Shown here: positions 37,501 through 45,967 of the stretch, piece by piece | Layout of the letters: every line of letters begins with the position of its first letter | Numbering within the stretch: the first letter of the stretch is position 1 | Assembly (NCBI GenBank): GCA_964059195.1 | Contig: CAXKWD010000006.1 | Location: 136,584,039 to 136,648,038 of the forward strand | Source: Ectobius pallidus | Taxonomy: Eukaryota; Arthropoda; Insecta; Blattodea; Ectobiidae | Reading direction: 5' to 3' | DNA length: 64,000 nucleotides | The notes under the pieces: generated by a model | What the model was told of the DNA's origin: nothing | The model's input: the letters and a program-made list of their open reading frames with translations, nothing else | Database searches by the model: none | Position numbers and translations under genes: made by a program

Positions 37501-40500
37501 ACTGCTGAGATATTAGCAAGCTGACATATCCTCCTTGCTGAGATATTTTCACTTTTTTATTTTTTCTTAAATTGTGGGTTAGCATGCAGAAAGTAATGCA
37601 AATATTCTGAAATCAGTTACCAATCATATTTTAGACTGTTCTTGATGGCCCATATGCCCAAAAACACACATGTTAAAAAGTGTAAAGTATACCATATGCA
37701 ACACACATAATTCAGGGTTGTCCACAAAGGCCATTATTGTCAAATCGAAAGTTTAATTTGTAAATAATAGAAAATTGCACTTACTTTTGGTTATCATTGA
37801 AGACTCCAAGTCAAATGGCATTTTAGCAATATTTTTACAATGTAGGGGTGGCCAAAATGTTTTTTTCTTAGAAATGAAATGCTGAACAATCACAAATTCT
37901 GTGTAAATAATGCCGGTTGCACATTTTGAAACAATGACTAAAGGTACTGCATACACAAAAAAATTGTTTTCAAAAGTGTTTTTACAAATCAGGGGTTTCC
38001 AAAATTTATTTACTTGTATTTTAGGGATGAAACCTTCAAGGTTACATAATTATGTGAAAATAATGTAACTTTCTAGAAATGATAAGTATAAAGGCATTGC
38101 ATAGAAAATATTATTGATATTTTACAAGACAGGGGTGTCAAAAATGCACTTCTTTGTTTGCTTTATATGAAATATTACCAGTTAGGTCTGTAAAATTCCT
38201 ATTAAAATTATTAAAAATAATATATTTATAAATACCACAATAGTTAAATTTTAAAATTGATTTTTTGTGTGGAAAATTTCAAAGCAGGGTTGTAGGCACA
38301 AACCGACATCACATTTGGCACACATGTACTTCGTATCCTTCCTTTTCTTTTCCCTCTGGGTGGTATTGGAACAGACATGACATTTCCTAGCAGGTTTGGC
38401 TTTGTTTGGGGTGGGTGGTACAGCTATTGGAAAATGTCTCTCTGTAAGTCTCAAGGGCTGATCACCAGCTAAAGGTCGTCCAGATTTACTGGTTGGTCTT
38501 GGTCTGTGGAACTGTTTGAAAATCTCTCTTATGAGAGTATGTTGAAAATCAGCCAGAGTAATATTCTTACCTGTTTTCACATTGAAGAGTGCCTGTGAAT
38601 TTAGTACAGTAACATCTAAAAGATGAAAGAAGAATTTTCTGTACCATTTCACTGATTTCCTGACACACTCCAGCGAACTAATCATCATGTCAGTCCTGTC
38701 CACTGCACCCATGTTCTTATTGTAGTCCAGTACACATTCAGGCTTCATTATTGGAGTGTCTGTCTTTCTGTCAATTTTTCCAGAGGGTTTCATTGTATCT
38801 TTGTGCAAAGTTGTCAACATACATACTTCTCGTCTGTCCATCCATCGCACTGTCAACATATTGTCAGTATGTCTAAACTCGACTTGTCCTTTGTCTAATT
38901 TTCCTGTCATTTTAGGCATTTCTTTCCTGTTCCTTCTGACTGTGCCACACACATTTGTTCCATTTGCATGAAGCCAGTTATAGAGGAGAGGACCGGAATA
39001 CCAATTGTCAAGCCACAAGTTGTGTCCTTTACCAAGATACTTTGTCATTAGTGTTTGTACAACAGCCCCAGAAATCCCAAAGTCATGGTTCTCACCTATT
39101 TCTGTAGTTGCCCCTGTATAAACAATAAAGTCCAATACATATCCTGTCTCACAGTCGCAAAGCACAAACACCTTTATACCAAACCTATGCCTTTTTGAGG
39201 GAATATACTGTTGAAATACCAGACAACCTTTGAACAATACTAGGCTCTCATCAATGCAAATATTTTGGAAAGGTGTAAACACTTCACTGAAAGTTTTCCT
39301 CAGATGGTCAATAATTGGTTTCAGTTTATGCAGTCTTTGCCCTTGGACCTGTGTCTCATTGTCATTGAACTGCAGAAGTTTTAGTAGTAAAAGGTATCTA
39401 TCTCGGGACATGTAGTCTGCAAACTGAGGTGTGGAAATTAGGGGATCTCTGGACCAGTATTCGGGTAGAGCAGCGAAATTGGCGGTGAAAATATAACTTT
39501 CCTTACTATATTACAGTGTTCACTAGGCATTTCCAGTTGTATATCAGTCATTAAAAGTGTGAACCGACGGTAAATAACTGAGAAATCGACGAAATAAAGA
39601 CGCACTATTTTGTGTACTTACTCCATTAGAATTCAATGGAGACAGCACTCACTGCCTCCCGAATAATACGTCGTAGAGCCTCCAATAAAATCTAGATCAG
39701 TGACAGGTTTTGTTAGGTTAGGAACGTTTATGTTAGTTTAGGAGCAATATACTAAATAGCGCGACCAAGAATTCTTTGCGGTGCTCCTAAACTAACATAA
39801 ACGTTCCTAACCTAACAAAACCTGTCACGGACTTAGAATTTACCTATCATTAGTAATGATGATAGAATCTCCACCTCACGTATTATTAGGGAGGCAGTGA
39901 CCGCTAATATTGGCGGTGCAAGGGTACGATTCCATTGAATTCTAATGGAGTAAGTACACAAAATAGTGCGTCTTTATTTCGTCGATTTCTCAGTTATTTA
40001 CCGTCGGTTCACACTTTTAATGACTGATATACAACTGGAAATGCCTAGTGAACACTGTAATATAGTAAGGAAAGTTATATTTTCACCGCCAATTTCGCTG
40101 CTCTACCCCAGTATTCTGCAATGGTAAGTTTTTTTACTCTGGCCATGAGCATTGTCAGTCCTAAGAAAATGTACAGTTCTTCAGGTGAAGTTTCAGTCCA
40201 TGACTGTAGACGAGAATAAGGGCTTGGTGGTAATTTCTTGGACAAAAAATTATAATACTTATTTGTCTCGTCAGCAATTATCTGCATAATATGCATGGGG
40301 AAAAAAATTTTGAAAATGTCAAAGACAGTGCAATTTTCATCTACGCCTATATTTGCCGAAATTCCGGAATTTTGATTGGAAAATTTATGAACATTCGGGC
40401 TGAAATTACCCGACTGCCACTGAAATAGTGGAGGGCCAGTATGTCGTCTCTTTGTGGGTTGCACAGGTTGCTGAATAACACTTTCACTGTCATCACTAGA

Positions 40501-43500
40501 ATCACTACACTGATCTTTATTCAGATTGACACTGTCACTGTCACTTTGCGATAATTCCGAATAATCAGAGGGCAAAGAGTCAAAATAAGCCAAAATTTCG
40601 TCCTCACGTAATAAACGCGTATCTTTGCTCGTGGAAGCCATGACTGTGCTACCCCTGGCCTTGACGTGAATCCCCGCATGTCACATGACTCTTCAGTTCA
40701 TTGCCTCGTACATACAACGCAACCTTGTGCAAGGCCTCACATTTTCGTCTACAGAATGCACCACAGGGCAGGGAAAGCAATGAAACGAAGTTCTATCTAA
40801 CCCCAAGAGATGGCAGAAGGCTATCCTTTCGTTGAAACAGTGTTAAAAAATTCTAGACCTTGTGCAATCGTCTCATCTAAAGCACCAACTTCCCGGCCGG
40901 TACTGTTCCGTCAACAGAACACGCAAGTGCCATTATTCCCGACGGAACAGCTCCGTCGTTAGCAGTGAAAGGGTTAATGTAGGCCTACTTGAATACGCAC
41001 TTTCACATGCCTGAATTGATGTAATTTAACTAAATACCTTTCGTGAAAGTTTGTAGGCAATTAATACAACGAAATAATAAAACTTGACTTGTTCTTTTCA
41101 GCTTAAAACACATTAACTTAAATTGCTTTTCCTTCCATTTCATTTATTTGGTTTATTATTTCGCTGATTTCCGATACTTCTTGGTTTAAAGAATCTTTAT
41201 TTTTAACTTCGTTGTCACTTATATCGACCATTTCCACAACACCAGTACTGTTCTTTTAATATCCCTGGATTTATTCTGTCATTTTCAGAATAATATGATG
41301 TAAACAAATAAAAAAAAAATTGACGGTAGCTCAAGAATGCCGCAATGGGATGTTTTTGGGTATGGCAATACTGGGGAAGAGTCGCGATCTTTATTTTTTT
41401 GAGCGAGGCCTTCTTTATATGGACGGTTTTCAGCATTATGGAGTGTTTAGCTCAAGATAAAGTGTGCGATCTTTAGTAACTGCTAGGATCACAGACCATC
41501 CTACAGTGTTTTGCAGATGACAAGCAGTTTGTCCTTCTCCTGCTTGGATACGTGGTCCAATCAGAGACGGCGAGACAGAGGGAAGACTCTTACTGCTAGC
41601 GGCACTTCATTAGCTCGTACACGTGATTGGCAGTGAAGGAAATGGCTTCTCATTTGAAAAATACTGTAGTAGTTTCTGCTCTATGCATTTTTTTTACAAT
41701 TTTATCGCCTGTGATTCTAGTTTTATCACTCACACGACTTTCTTTAGTATATTTATTGCACTTTTATTGCCTGTAATCCTAGCGTTATTTAAACACCCAC
41801 ATAGCTTTTTCTACTCTACGAGAAAATAGTTTTAAAAAAGCCATGTTTGTGTTTATAACGCTAGAGGGAAAACGGAAGTAGCAACTGTAGCACCCTAGCC
41901 ACCCACTCCTACTCACAAACCAAACAGTGACACATCTAGCGGTGCCATTTGAACTACGCCATCTAGTATGCACAAGGTGAAACCGGAAAAATTTAAATAA
42001 TTTATTTCTTCTTTTCTTCTCTTCCTATTCCTCATTCCTTCCTCTCTTTCTCTCACCTCCTCTTCACCCTACCTACCTATTTGGAACCTCCTAATTGTTT
42101 TTGCATTGACCAGTATTTGAACACAAGACCACTAGTACCCTATCTAATAGCCTTAACCACTATGTCACGAGTGATTGCAAAGTGGTGAAAGGAAAATTCA
42201 TATGTTCAGGGGAAAAAAGAGCTTTAGGTTGCGCACTAGGCTCCTCCCACCAACACTCCAATAGGACCCACCTGGGAGAGGGGTTTAGAATGACCCCTTC
42301 TAGATGGCGTTGCTAGTAATGCAAAAGGTGAAACCGGGAAAAAATTATTTTCCCTTTATTCTCTTTTTTCCTCCTTTCCCTCTCTCCTCCTCCCTTTCTC
42401 TCACCTTCTCCTCACCCTACCTACCTATTTGGGGTCTATTCATAACAGTAAATTTTGGATCGACCAAGAATCGAACTCATGACCATGCGAGTGCTTATAA
42501 CACTAGAATGACACACAAAAAATAATAGTTTCTAATTGTTATAGGCCTATTTATAGTCTGTTACAGTATACAGTGGGGAAAATGGTACATTGCGACCCAT
42601 CTGAGTCCCCCACCCCTACTCTCAATCCGAAATAGCCTATTTTGTTGCAAGGGTCGTTTTTATAATTATGAAATATAATGTGGAGGTGCAAGGGTATTTT
42701 TTTTTATTGCGAAATATTAGGTGACATGGCAGGCGAGTGGAAAGGGGAGCAGGGTGAGTCGCAAAGTACTAACTTCCCAAATGTACTAGAGAGAGACTGC
42801 TTTCCTGAGCAGACCCAAGAGCTCTACATGTACCTAACAGTTTACTGGTGAAATTATAAGAACCTAGGAAAATCACTTGTAATTATTAAGGTAGGCCTAC
42901 TGTAGGTTTCTAAGGTTAGAATGCAGATTGTATTCAGTGAATTCTCATGGTTATCAGTTTCCAAACTTAAAGAAACTACGATCGACAAACAAGGGCATAA
43001 TGGAACAATTATAAATTATACAGTTGCTATTTCCTGAGGGCGATCAGACTCATTTCGTAATCGTCCTTGTTAATGCTGCAAGGCCTCCAAGATGCCAAAA
43101 TCAAGTTCAGAATAGCCTACTAAATCATCTGGAAAAATTATGTCGCAATTATAGGAAAATATCAAGTATACATGGGACTGTCTACTCAAATACACGATAA
43201 GACTAGGTTTGCAATTTCACCGAAGAAAATAAAATAGAACAATGACCATCCTATCTTCCAGTAATTTCTTATAAAATTTAACACTTCATTTCCAAGTTTA
43301 TGGAAGTAATACAAGGCTTATAAGGTAACAGGATTCCTTATTTAAAATACCATGATGCGAAACATTAAATCCAAGACTGGCAGAATACAATTTTCTCCAG
43401 CCTTCCGAATACACCCAAATACAATGAATGAAGCTGCCATTTTGTTCCTAACGATCCAGTTTCGTTCTTTCCACTTCACTCGAAATTGAAATAAACTCAC

Positions 43501-43528
43501 CGAATGTGTTCAGATTCTGGATGGACAT
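26597..43528 (-). CDS. eIF1: Eukaryotic translation initiation factor 1 (eIF1/SUI1), complete, 3 coding exons
   Basis: Joined exons 43501-43528, 34935-35092 and 26597-26743 encode 110 residues, the usual insect length. eIF1 binds the 40S subunit near the P site and enforces AUG selection during scanning, leaving on start-codon recognition. Diagnostic sequence: N-terminus MSIQNLNTF, then DPFADAIKGSDDD, the highly conserved HIRIQQRNGRKTLTTVQG, and a C-terminus GDQRENICQWL ... LAKPEQLKVHGF with stop. Splice phases agree: exon 1 ends after one base (G), completed by AC in exon 2 to give Asp; exon 2 ends in phase 0. Junctions are TTCG/gtgagt, cag/AC, AAG/gtaggt and tag/GAG. Introns of 8408 and 8191 bp hold many transposons, yet the reading frame is uninterrupted. 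I chose this ATG because it gives the conserved MSIQN start and is followed at the right distance by a good donor. Very confident identification. Confidence 0.96.
27369..27440 (-). repeat. tRNA-like SINE fragment in eIF1 intron 2
   Basis: In reverse complement it reads tagctcagtggttagcaag ... acgagttcgaatccaggt: an A box, an anticodon-arm region and a B box. No acceptor pairing or terminator is evident, so it is scored as a repeat. Confidence 0.55.
27468..28159. mobile_element. Pogo/Tigger-like MITE, 692 bp, TA TSD
   Basis: Terminal repeats CAGTCAACCCTCGATATAAT at both ends (23 matching bases), flanked by TA at 27466-27467 and 28160-28161. The CAGTC...CCCTCG start is typical of pogo/Tigger transposons. 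A 66-aa ORF inside is unremarkable. Lies in eIF1 intron 2. Confidence 0.82.
28160..30879. other. eIF1 intron 2 sequence, no further gene
   Basis: AT-rich intronic DNA with an (AT)n microsatellite at about 28483-28522. No exon or paired repeat ends seen. Confidence 0.4.
30880..31421. mobile_element. hAT-like MITE, 542 bp
   Basis: Ends CAGAGATGCCAACCT and, reversed, CAGAGATGCCAACTG. The flanks share taccag (6 bp) rather than a clean 8-bp TSD, so the boundary is slightly uncertain. A 20-bp hairpin (ttaacaccaaagatgttata and its complement, 31199-31268) is nested inside. Confidence 0.6.
31678..32259. mobile_element. hAT-like element, 582 bp, 8-bp TSD TACAGAAA
   Basis: Ends CATGGTTGTCCGCA and, reversed, CATAGGCGTCGGCA (imperfect), flanked by TACAGAAA at 31670-31677 and 32260-32267. 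The ends run into G and C tracts as in the element at 14286. The interior carries (GAT)n, (TAAT)n and (AATA)n microsatellites. Confidence 0.7.
33064..34883 (-). mobile_element. Transib-like element, 1820 bp, 5-bp TSD CAGTG
   Basis: The 36-bp terminal inverted repeats start CACAGTGGTCCAGAATT and differ at one position. The flanks are CAGTG at 33059-33063 and 34884-34888. Transib transposons make 5-bp duplications and start CACA/TxTG; the first seven bases equal the RAG recombination-signal heptamer CACAGTG. The interior carries a minus-strand coding relic (separate entry). It sits in eIF1 intron 2, its end only 51 bases from the exon 2 donor. Confidence 0.8.
33286..34330 (-). pseudogene. Decayed Transib-like transposase
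   Basis: Minus-strand fragments in several frames. The segment at 34313-34119 (LCSYVFDKLGLKEHPNDLS ... FEKRWKKVKRIL) lies upstream. Next comes a stretch around 33760-33560 reading HGARVIESTILPIGMLS then KEAQEPRHKLLRKLH. The protein ends in the acidic tail at 33477-33289 (runs of E, D and S). The KEAQExxxK...R block resembles the region of Transib transposase and RAG1 that carries the last catalytic Glu. Stops and frameshifts (for example after KLH) make it non-functional. Assignment leans on the terminal repeats and 5-bp TSD as much as on the protein. Confidence 0.6.
34935..35092 (-). CDS. eIF1: eIF1 coding exon 2
   Basis: Starts with two bases (AC) completing the Asp codon, then 52 codons from PFADAIKGSDDD through RNGRKTLTTVQG to VRACKK. 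Donor AAG/gtaggt, acceptor tttttcag. It contains the most conserved part of the SUI1 family. Confidence 0.96.
35400..36200 (+). pseudogene. LINE reverse-transcriptase relic with (TAAA)n tail in eIF1 intron 1
   Basis: The plus strand encodes KYHLYADDLLCYRP around 35445-35490, with the catalytic YADD box intact. A C-terminal stretch at 35908-36080 reads RSRHVLTLSVPSHRTTLY then AAELWNSLPMNVRD, a recurrent ending of insect non-LTR polyproteins. The intervening sequence is full of stops. It ends near ttaaatgaataaataaatag, a TAAA-type tail. Orientation is opposite to eIF1. Confidence 0.72.
36420..37080. repeat. Short-unit repeat (about 60 bp) in eIF1 intron 1, locus 1
   Basis: Variants of ttataaacactcacatggct with cctagcgttat/ctagag blocks recur several times in direct order. 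They then recur inverted (tgtgtttataacgctagga at about 37060). A related set lies at 41690-41865. Interrupted by the mariner MITE 36563-36992. Confidence 0.55.
36563..36992. mobile_element. Mariner-derived fold-back MITE, copy B
   Basis: Same family as 21974-22473 but in opposite orientation and shorter, flanked by TA on both sides (36561-36562 and 36993-36994). The transposase C-terminal piece lies on the minus strand here (about 36784-36640: YRTNPHTLEELKENI ... SRYNACI). Terminal repeats start CAGGGTCTT. Confidence 0.85.
38251..39462 (-). CDS. piggyBac transposase, C-terminal part (after the insertion)
   Basis: Reading resumes at 39462 with EYWSRDPLISTPQFADYMSR and stays open to the stop at 38251, about 400 codons. 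The catalytic triad expected of piggyBac DDD transposases is visible: Asp in ICIDESL, Asp in LWLDNWYSG, and Asp in GAVDRTDMM. The C-terminal cysteine-rich zinc-finger domain is present (CHVCSNTT ... YMCAKCDVGLCLQPCFEIFH). No internal stop is seen. Because the target-site repeat regenerates the codons on each side, the frame on both sides of the insertion is the same. The coding sequence therefore appears inactivated only by the fold-back element. Confidence 0.9.
   Translation of the reverse strand, partial: EYWSRDPLISTPQFADYMSRDRYLLLLKLLQFNDNETQVQGQRLHKLKPIIDHLRKTFSEVFTPFQNICIDESLVLFKGCLVFQQYIPSKRHRFGIKVFVLCDCETGYVLDFIVYTGATTEIGENHDFGISGAVVQTLMTKYLGKGHNLWLDNWYSGPLLYNWLHANGTNVCGTVRRNRKEMPKMTGKLDKGQVEFRHTDNMLTVRWMDRREVCMLTTLHKDTMKPSGKIDRKTDTPIMKPECVLDYNKNMGAVDRTDMMISSLECVRKSVKWYRKFFFHLLDVTVLNSQALFNVKTGKNITLADFQHTLIREIFKQFHRPRPTSKSGRPLAGDQPLRLTERHFPIAVPPTPNKAKPARKCHVCSNTTQREKKRKDTKYMCAKCDVGLCLQPCFEIFHTKNQF
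39463..40108. mobile_element. 646-bp fold-back element with perfect 177-bp inverted repeats, 8-bp TSD
   Basis: Arms 39463-39639 and 39932-40108 are identical in reverse complement by eye (start GGGTAGAGCAGCGAAATTGG). The flanks are CAGTATTC at 39455-39462 and 40109-40116. A second inverted pair of 47 bp (39700-39746 and 39782-39828, around gttaggttagg) sits near the centre, and the sequence between is also partly complementary, so nearly the whole element can form one hairpin. No ORF. An 8-bp TSD with long repeats fits a hAT-, Merlin- or MULE-type non-autonomous element; the superfamily is undecided. Confidence 0.9.
40109..40641 (-). CDS. piggyBac transposase, N-terminal part (before the insertion)
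   Basis: Starts at ATG 40641 (MASTSKDTRLLREDEILAYF). A Ser/Asp-rich acidic stretch follows, typical of piggyBac N-termini. Next comes the start of the DDE core region (VFDIFKIFFPMHIMQIIADE ... EELYIFLGLTMLM) up to TIAEYW. There the fold-back element interrupts the frame and adds nine foreign residues before a stop at 40075. Expression would give a truncated protein without any catalytic residue. Confidence 0.9.
41215..41689. other. eIF1 intron 1, no gene seen
   Basis: Only shadow ORFs; no exon signals recognised. Confidence 0.35.
41690..41865. repeat. Short-unit repeat in eIF1 intron 1, locus 2
   Basis: cctgtgattctag/cctgtaatcctagcgttat with cacccacatagcttttt, followed by the inverted form gccatgtttgtgtttataacgctag. 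Same family and same direct-then-inverted layout as at 36420-37080. Confidence 0.55.
41950..42530 (-). repeat. Two tandem copies of a tRNA-derived SINE, minus orientation
   Basis: Two roughly 347-bp-spaced units share gccatctag/gatggcgttg, aaggtgaaaccgg, a long polypyrimidine stretch and caccctacctacctatttgg. Each ends in a reversed tRNA-like part (B-box complement at about 42115 and 42460). The plus-strand relative lies at 54598-54760. Confidence 0.65.
42531..43500. other. eIF1 intron 1, promoter-proximal part
   Basis: No gene or paired repeat ends seen before exon 1. Confidence 0.4.
43501..43528 (-). CDS. eIF1: eIF1 coding exon 1 (start codon)
   Basis: 28 coding bases: ATG at 43528-43526, nine codons (MSIQNLNTF) and one base of the split Asp codon, then the donor gtgagt. 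The 5' UTR start is not determined. Confidence 0.93.
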
Positions 43529-43800
43529 ACGACAAATAAAATGTGTCACTTGTCAATATACACCTGCAAATTGCAAAAATTACACTCGATGTTCTCAGAT
43601 GAGAAAAAATAATTTGACTATGCAGAGAACTGTGTCTTTAATGCCCCAAATTTGTTCAGCGGAAACCCGGATGCTATTCGTTGAATGACGTATACGATAA
43701 CGTCATTGCGACAGTTGGAACTTTCTGCTACCTAGGGATAAAAACGTGTACTAGAAATGGCGTCACCTTCATAGCATCTGTAGATGTCAGCATCTTCCAG
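43529..43800 (-). promoter_or_regulatory. Probable eIF1 5' UTR and promoter
   Basis: About 160 bases upstream of the ATG a paired CRE-like motif occurs: TGACGT (43686-43691) and ACGTCA (43700-43705), an inverted pair 8 bases apart. The surrounding sequence has more CpG than its neighbours. No TATA box is obvious. The position and the unique character of the motif suggest promoter function; not proven. Confidence 0.4.
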
Positions 43801-45056
43801 TAAATTTCCGCCCTCCCATTTTGAACCGAAAGTGTGCACGTGAAGTGTGAATACTGTTAAAAAAATTTTGGCGAGTTAATGAATTTCCTACACATAACGT
43901 TTTTGGGGTGTTAACAACAAACATTAATATGTAAGTTATCAATCACACCTACCACTACTTAATTTATAATAATTTACCAGGTATGTTTTAAACATTCTAA
44001 ATAACAAACCTGATTTCTACTGAATATTATAGTCAAGAATAAAAAGTGAAAAATTAAACATAATTTTTCAATAGACTACCATAAAGTTACGGAATTACGT
44101 AATTCTCAGAAAATTCTAACACACAGCAACATAATTGCTTGCACATTCACTATATTTTAATGCAGAATTCAAATTGATCTGAATGTGACACCAACAGCAA
44201 AAATAAAATAAATATTTGACACCAATAACTTTATATTTGCTAAGTTATGACAAAATAAATATTTGCTCAAAATTGAGCAGCAGGATTTGCTTGTATTGGC
44301 CTACTGTTAATAATAATAGCCTAATAACGAACTCTACTGTGGGCCTTAAGCATGTGTGTTTGTGTTTGAATCCTTACAGATAGGTGGAATGTCATGTGGG
44401 TGCACGTGGGATTGAGTTTTTTTTTTTGGGGGGGGGGGGCGGGCGCCTGACGAAATCTTGCCCTGGGCGCCAACAAACCACGCGATGGCCCTGACACCAT
44501 TCCAATACATTCCCGCTTTCATGCAATTTTCAACATTGATAACATTGTTTGCAAGAGAATCCACAGAATATGCAAGACCAATGAAACATTTTGTGCCACA
44601 CAAGGAAGGACAAATGAAATGTCTTCTTCGGCATACCGAGATCGAATAATTGATTACAGTAATGTTTTCAACTGCAAACTGATCCGATCCCACATTTTAG
44701 GTGTATCGACCTTGAGACTCAAATTGTTCTGAATTCCCGTTTTCATAACAATTTTAATTCAAGCGTATTCAGAGCAATTTGAATTCTGTTCTGCATGAAA
44801 ACATAATAATTATCTATAACTGGTAAGCGCATGGATCGCTGTATGGTGTTCATTTATACTAAGGAATAAACAAGAACACATTACAGTTGCAGAAATGTCA
44901 AGAATTTGCTTGAATTACCCAACAGCTGAGGGTAGGGGCTTGCAGACTCCCTTCTGCATGCTGTCCCCCTCTATCGACAATATTATATATTAAACTTTAA
45001 AGCATTCAACTTCATGTAATTACAGTATTGTAATTGCTCTTTTTTTTGTCCTCCAT
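43801..45056. other. Intergenic, one orphan hAT-like end
   Basis: No gene seen. Near 44430-44495 the minus strand reads CAGGGCCATCGCGTGG and then ggcgcccagggcaag, a hAT-like end followed by a G/C tract. No partner end was found. An inverted repeat arm (about 44988-45020, ttaaactttaaagcattcaa) pairs with 45703-45735. Confidence 0.4.
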
Positions 45057-45070
45057 AATTACTTACAAAA

Positions 45071-45686
45071 CAAATACTTAGGAGTTCAGATAAATAACAA
45101 AGGAATAATATCAGAAAAAATAAATAATAGAATAATAATGGGGAATAAAGCATACTTTGCTAATCTAAATCTTTTAAAATCTAAACTAATAACAAAGTCA
45201 ACCAAACTAAAATTGTATAAAACCTTAATTAGACCTGTGGTATCATATTCTGCTGAATCCTGGACATTGAACAAAGGTGATGTGAGTGCACTAAGAATAT
45301 TCGAAAGAAAAATAATTAAACGTATATATGGACCAATATGTGACAATGGTATTTGGAGGATTAGATCTTCAGAAATTAACCAAATAATAAAAGGGGAGGA
45401 TATAGTGAGGCATGTTAAATCCTTGAGACTCGACTGGATGGGTCATGTCTCCAGGATGGAAAATGATAGAATGCCAAAGTCCCTGCTGAATAATGGAATA
45501 ATAGTCCTGAGTCAGAAAGAAAGGAAGACCGAGGAAGAGATGGATACAGTATGTAGAAATAGATCTGAAGGCCATGGGAATAAGAGGATGGAAAGAGTTG
45601 GTACGGCAGAGAAGTAAATGGAAAAGAATTGTGAGGGAAGCCAAAGCCCACCAGGGGCTGTAGCGCTAGAAAGGAAGGAAGGAAGG
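45071..45686 (+). mobile_element. 5'-truncated RTE-like LINE end, (GGAA)n tail, 14-bp TSD
   Basis: The ORF 45138-45617 (159 aa) encodes the end of a non-LTR polyprotein: KLYKTLIRPVVSYSAESWTL, FERKIIKRIYGPI, LDWMGHVSRMENDRMP. This is the recurrent RTE/BovB-like ending in insects. A frame change near 45500 leads into remnants of the usual WKRIV-EAKAHQGL ending. The element ends with a GGAA run and is flanked by AATTACTTACAAAA at 45057-45070 and 45687-45700. The clean TSD shows a young insertion by target-primed reverse transcription. It landed inside a host inverted repeat. Confidence 0.85.
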
Positions 45687-45740
45687 AATTACTTACAAAA
45701 ATTATGTGAAGTTGAATGCTTTAAAGTTTAATCTATAATA

Positions 45741-45910
45741 TCAGCCATTATACATGAAAAGATTCATAATGTCAAATACTTCTTTAAAGACAACATTCTT
45801 GGTAAATGTGCCTTCACCAATTTCCTTTTCCAGCTGCAGCAGGTAGTGCATAAAGCATCCACCATTGCACCATTCCACAGGAAGCATAATAGTATCAGGA
45901 TTATAAGAAA
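45741..45910 (-). CDS. Exon-like ORF of an unassigned minus-strand gene (putative terminal exon)
   Basis: After a possible acceptor (atgtatgtaag) the minus strand encodes 55 residues ending in TGA: SYNPDTIMLPVEWCNGGCF, then HYLLQLEKEIGEGTF, then FKEVFDIMNLFMYNG. The composition looks like a real protein rather than random DNA: three Cys/Trp positions and an amphipathic helical segment. I do not recognise the family. The phase needed at its start (one base carried over) does not match the phase-0 end of the exon-like ORF at 49112, so either an exon is missing between them or they belong to different genes. It could also be a transposon relic. Confidence 0.35.
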
Positions 45911-45967
45911 CTTACATACATCTCTAACAAGGAATTTACAAAGGTGCTTCAAAACTTAATCTAGAAA

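Larger units (their letters stand above)
37494..40973 (-). mobile_element. piggyBac element, 3.48 kb, TTAA TSD, in eIF1 intron 1
   Basis: 13-bp terminal repeats CCCTTTCACTGCT at each end, flanked by TTAA (37490-37493 and 40974-40977), the invariable piggyBac target. Near the left end TGCTGAGATATT occurs twice as a direct repeat; near the right end lies the palindrome gacggaacagctccgtc. It encodes one transposase, split by a 646-bp fold-back insertion (39463-40108). Without that insertion the element would be about 2.83 kb. Confidence 0.93.

Noticed and set aside
39708..39717. ttaggttagg as arthropod telomere repeat
   Set aside because: Two units inside the inner arm of the fold-back element, mirrored in the other arm; part of the element, not a telomere tract.
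44346..44693. 115-aa minus-strand ORF
   Set aside because: Includes a transposon edge and a G/C homopolymer translated as prolines and lysines; no family match by eye.
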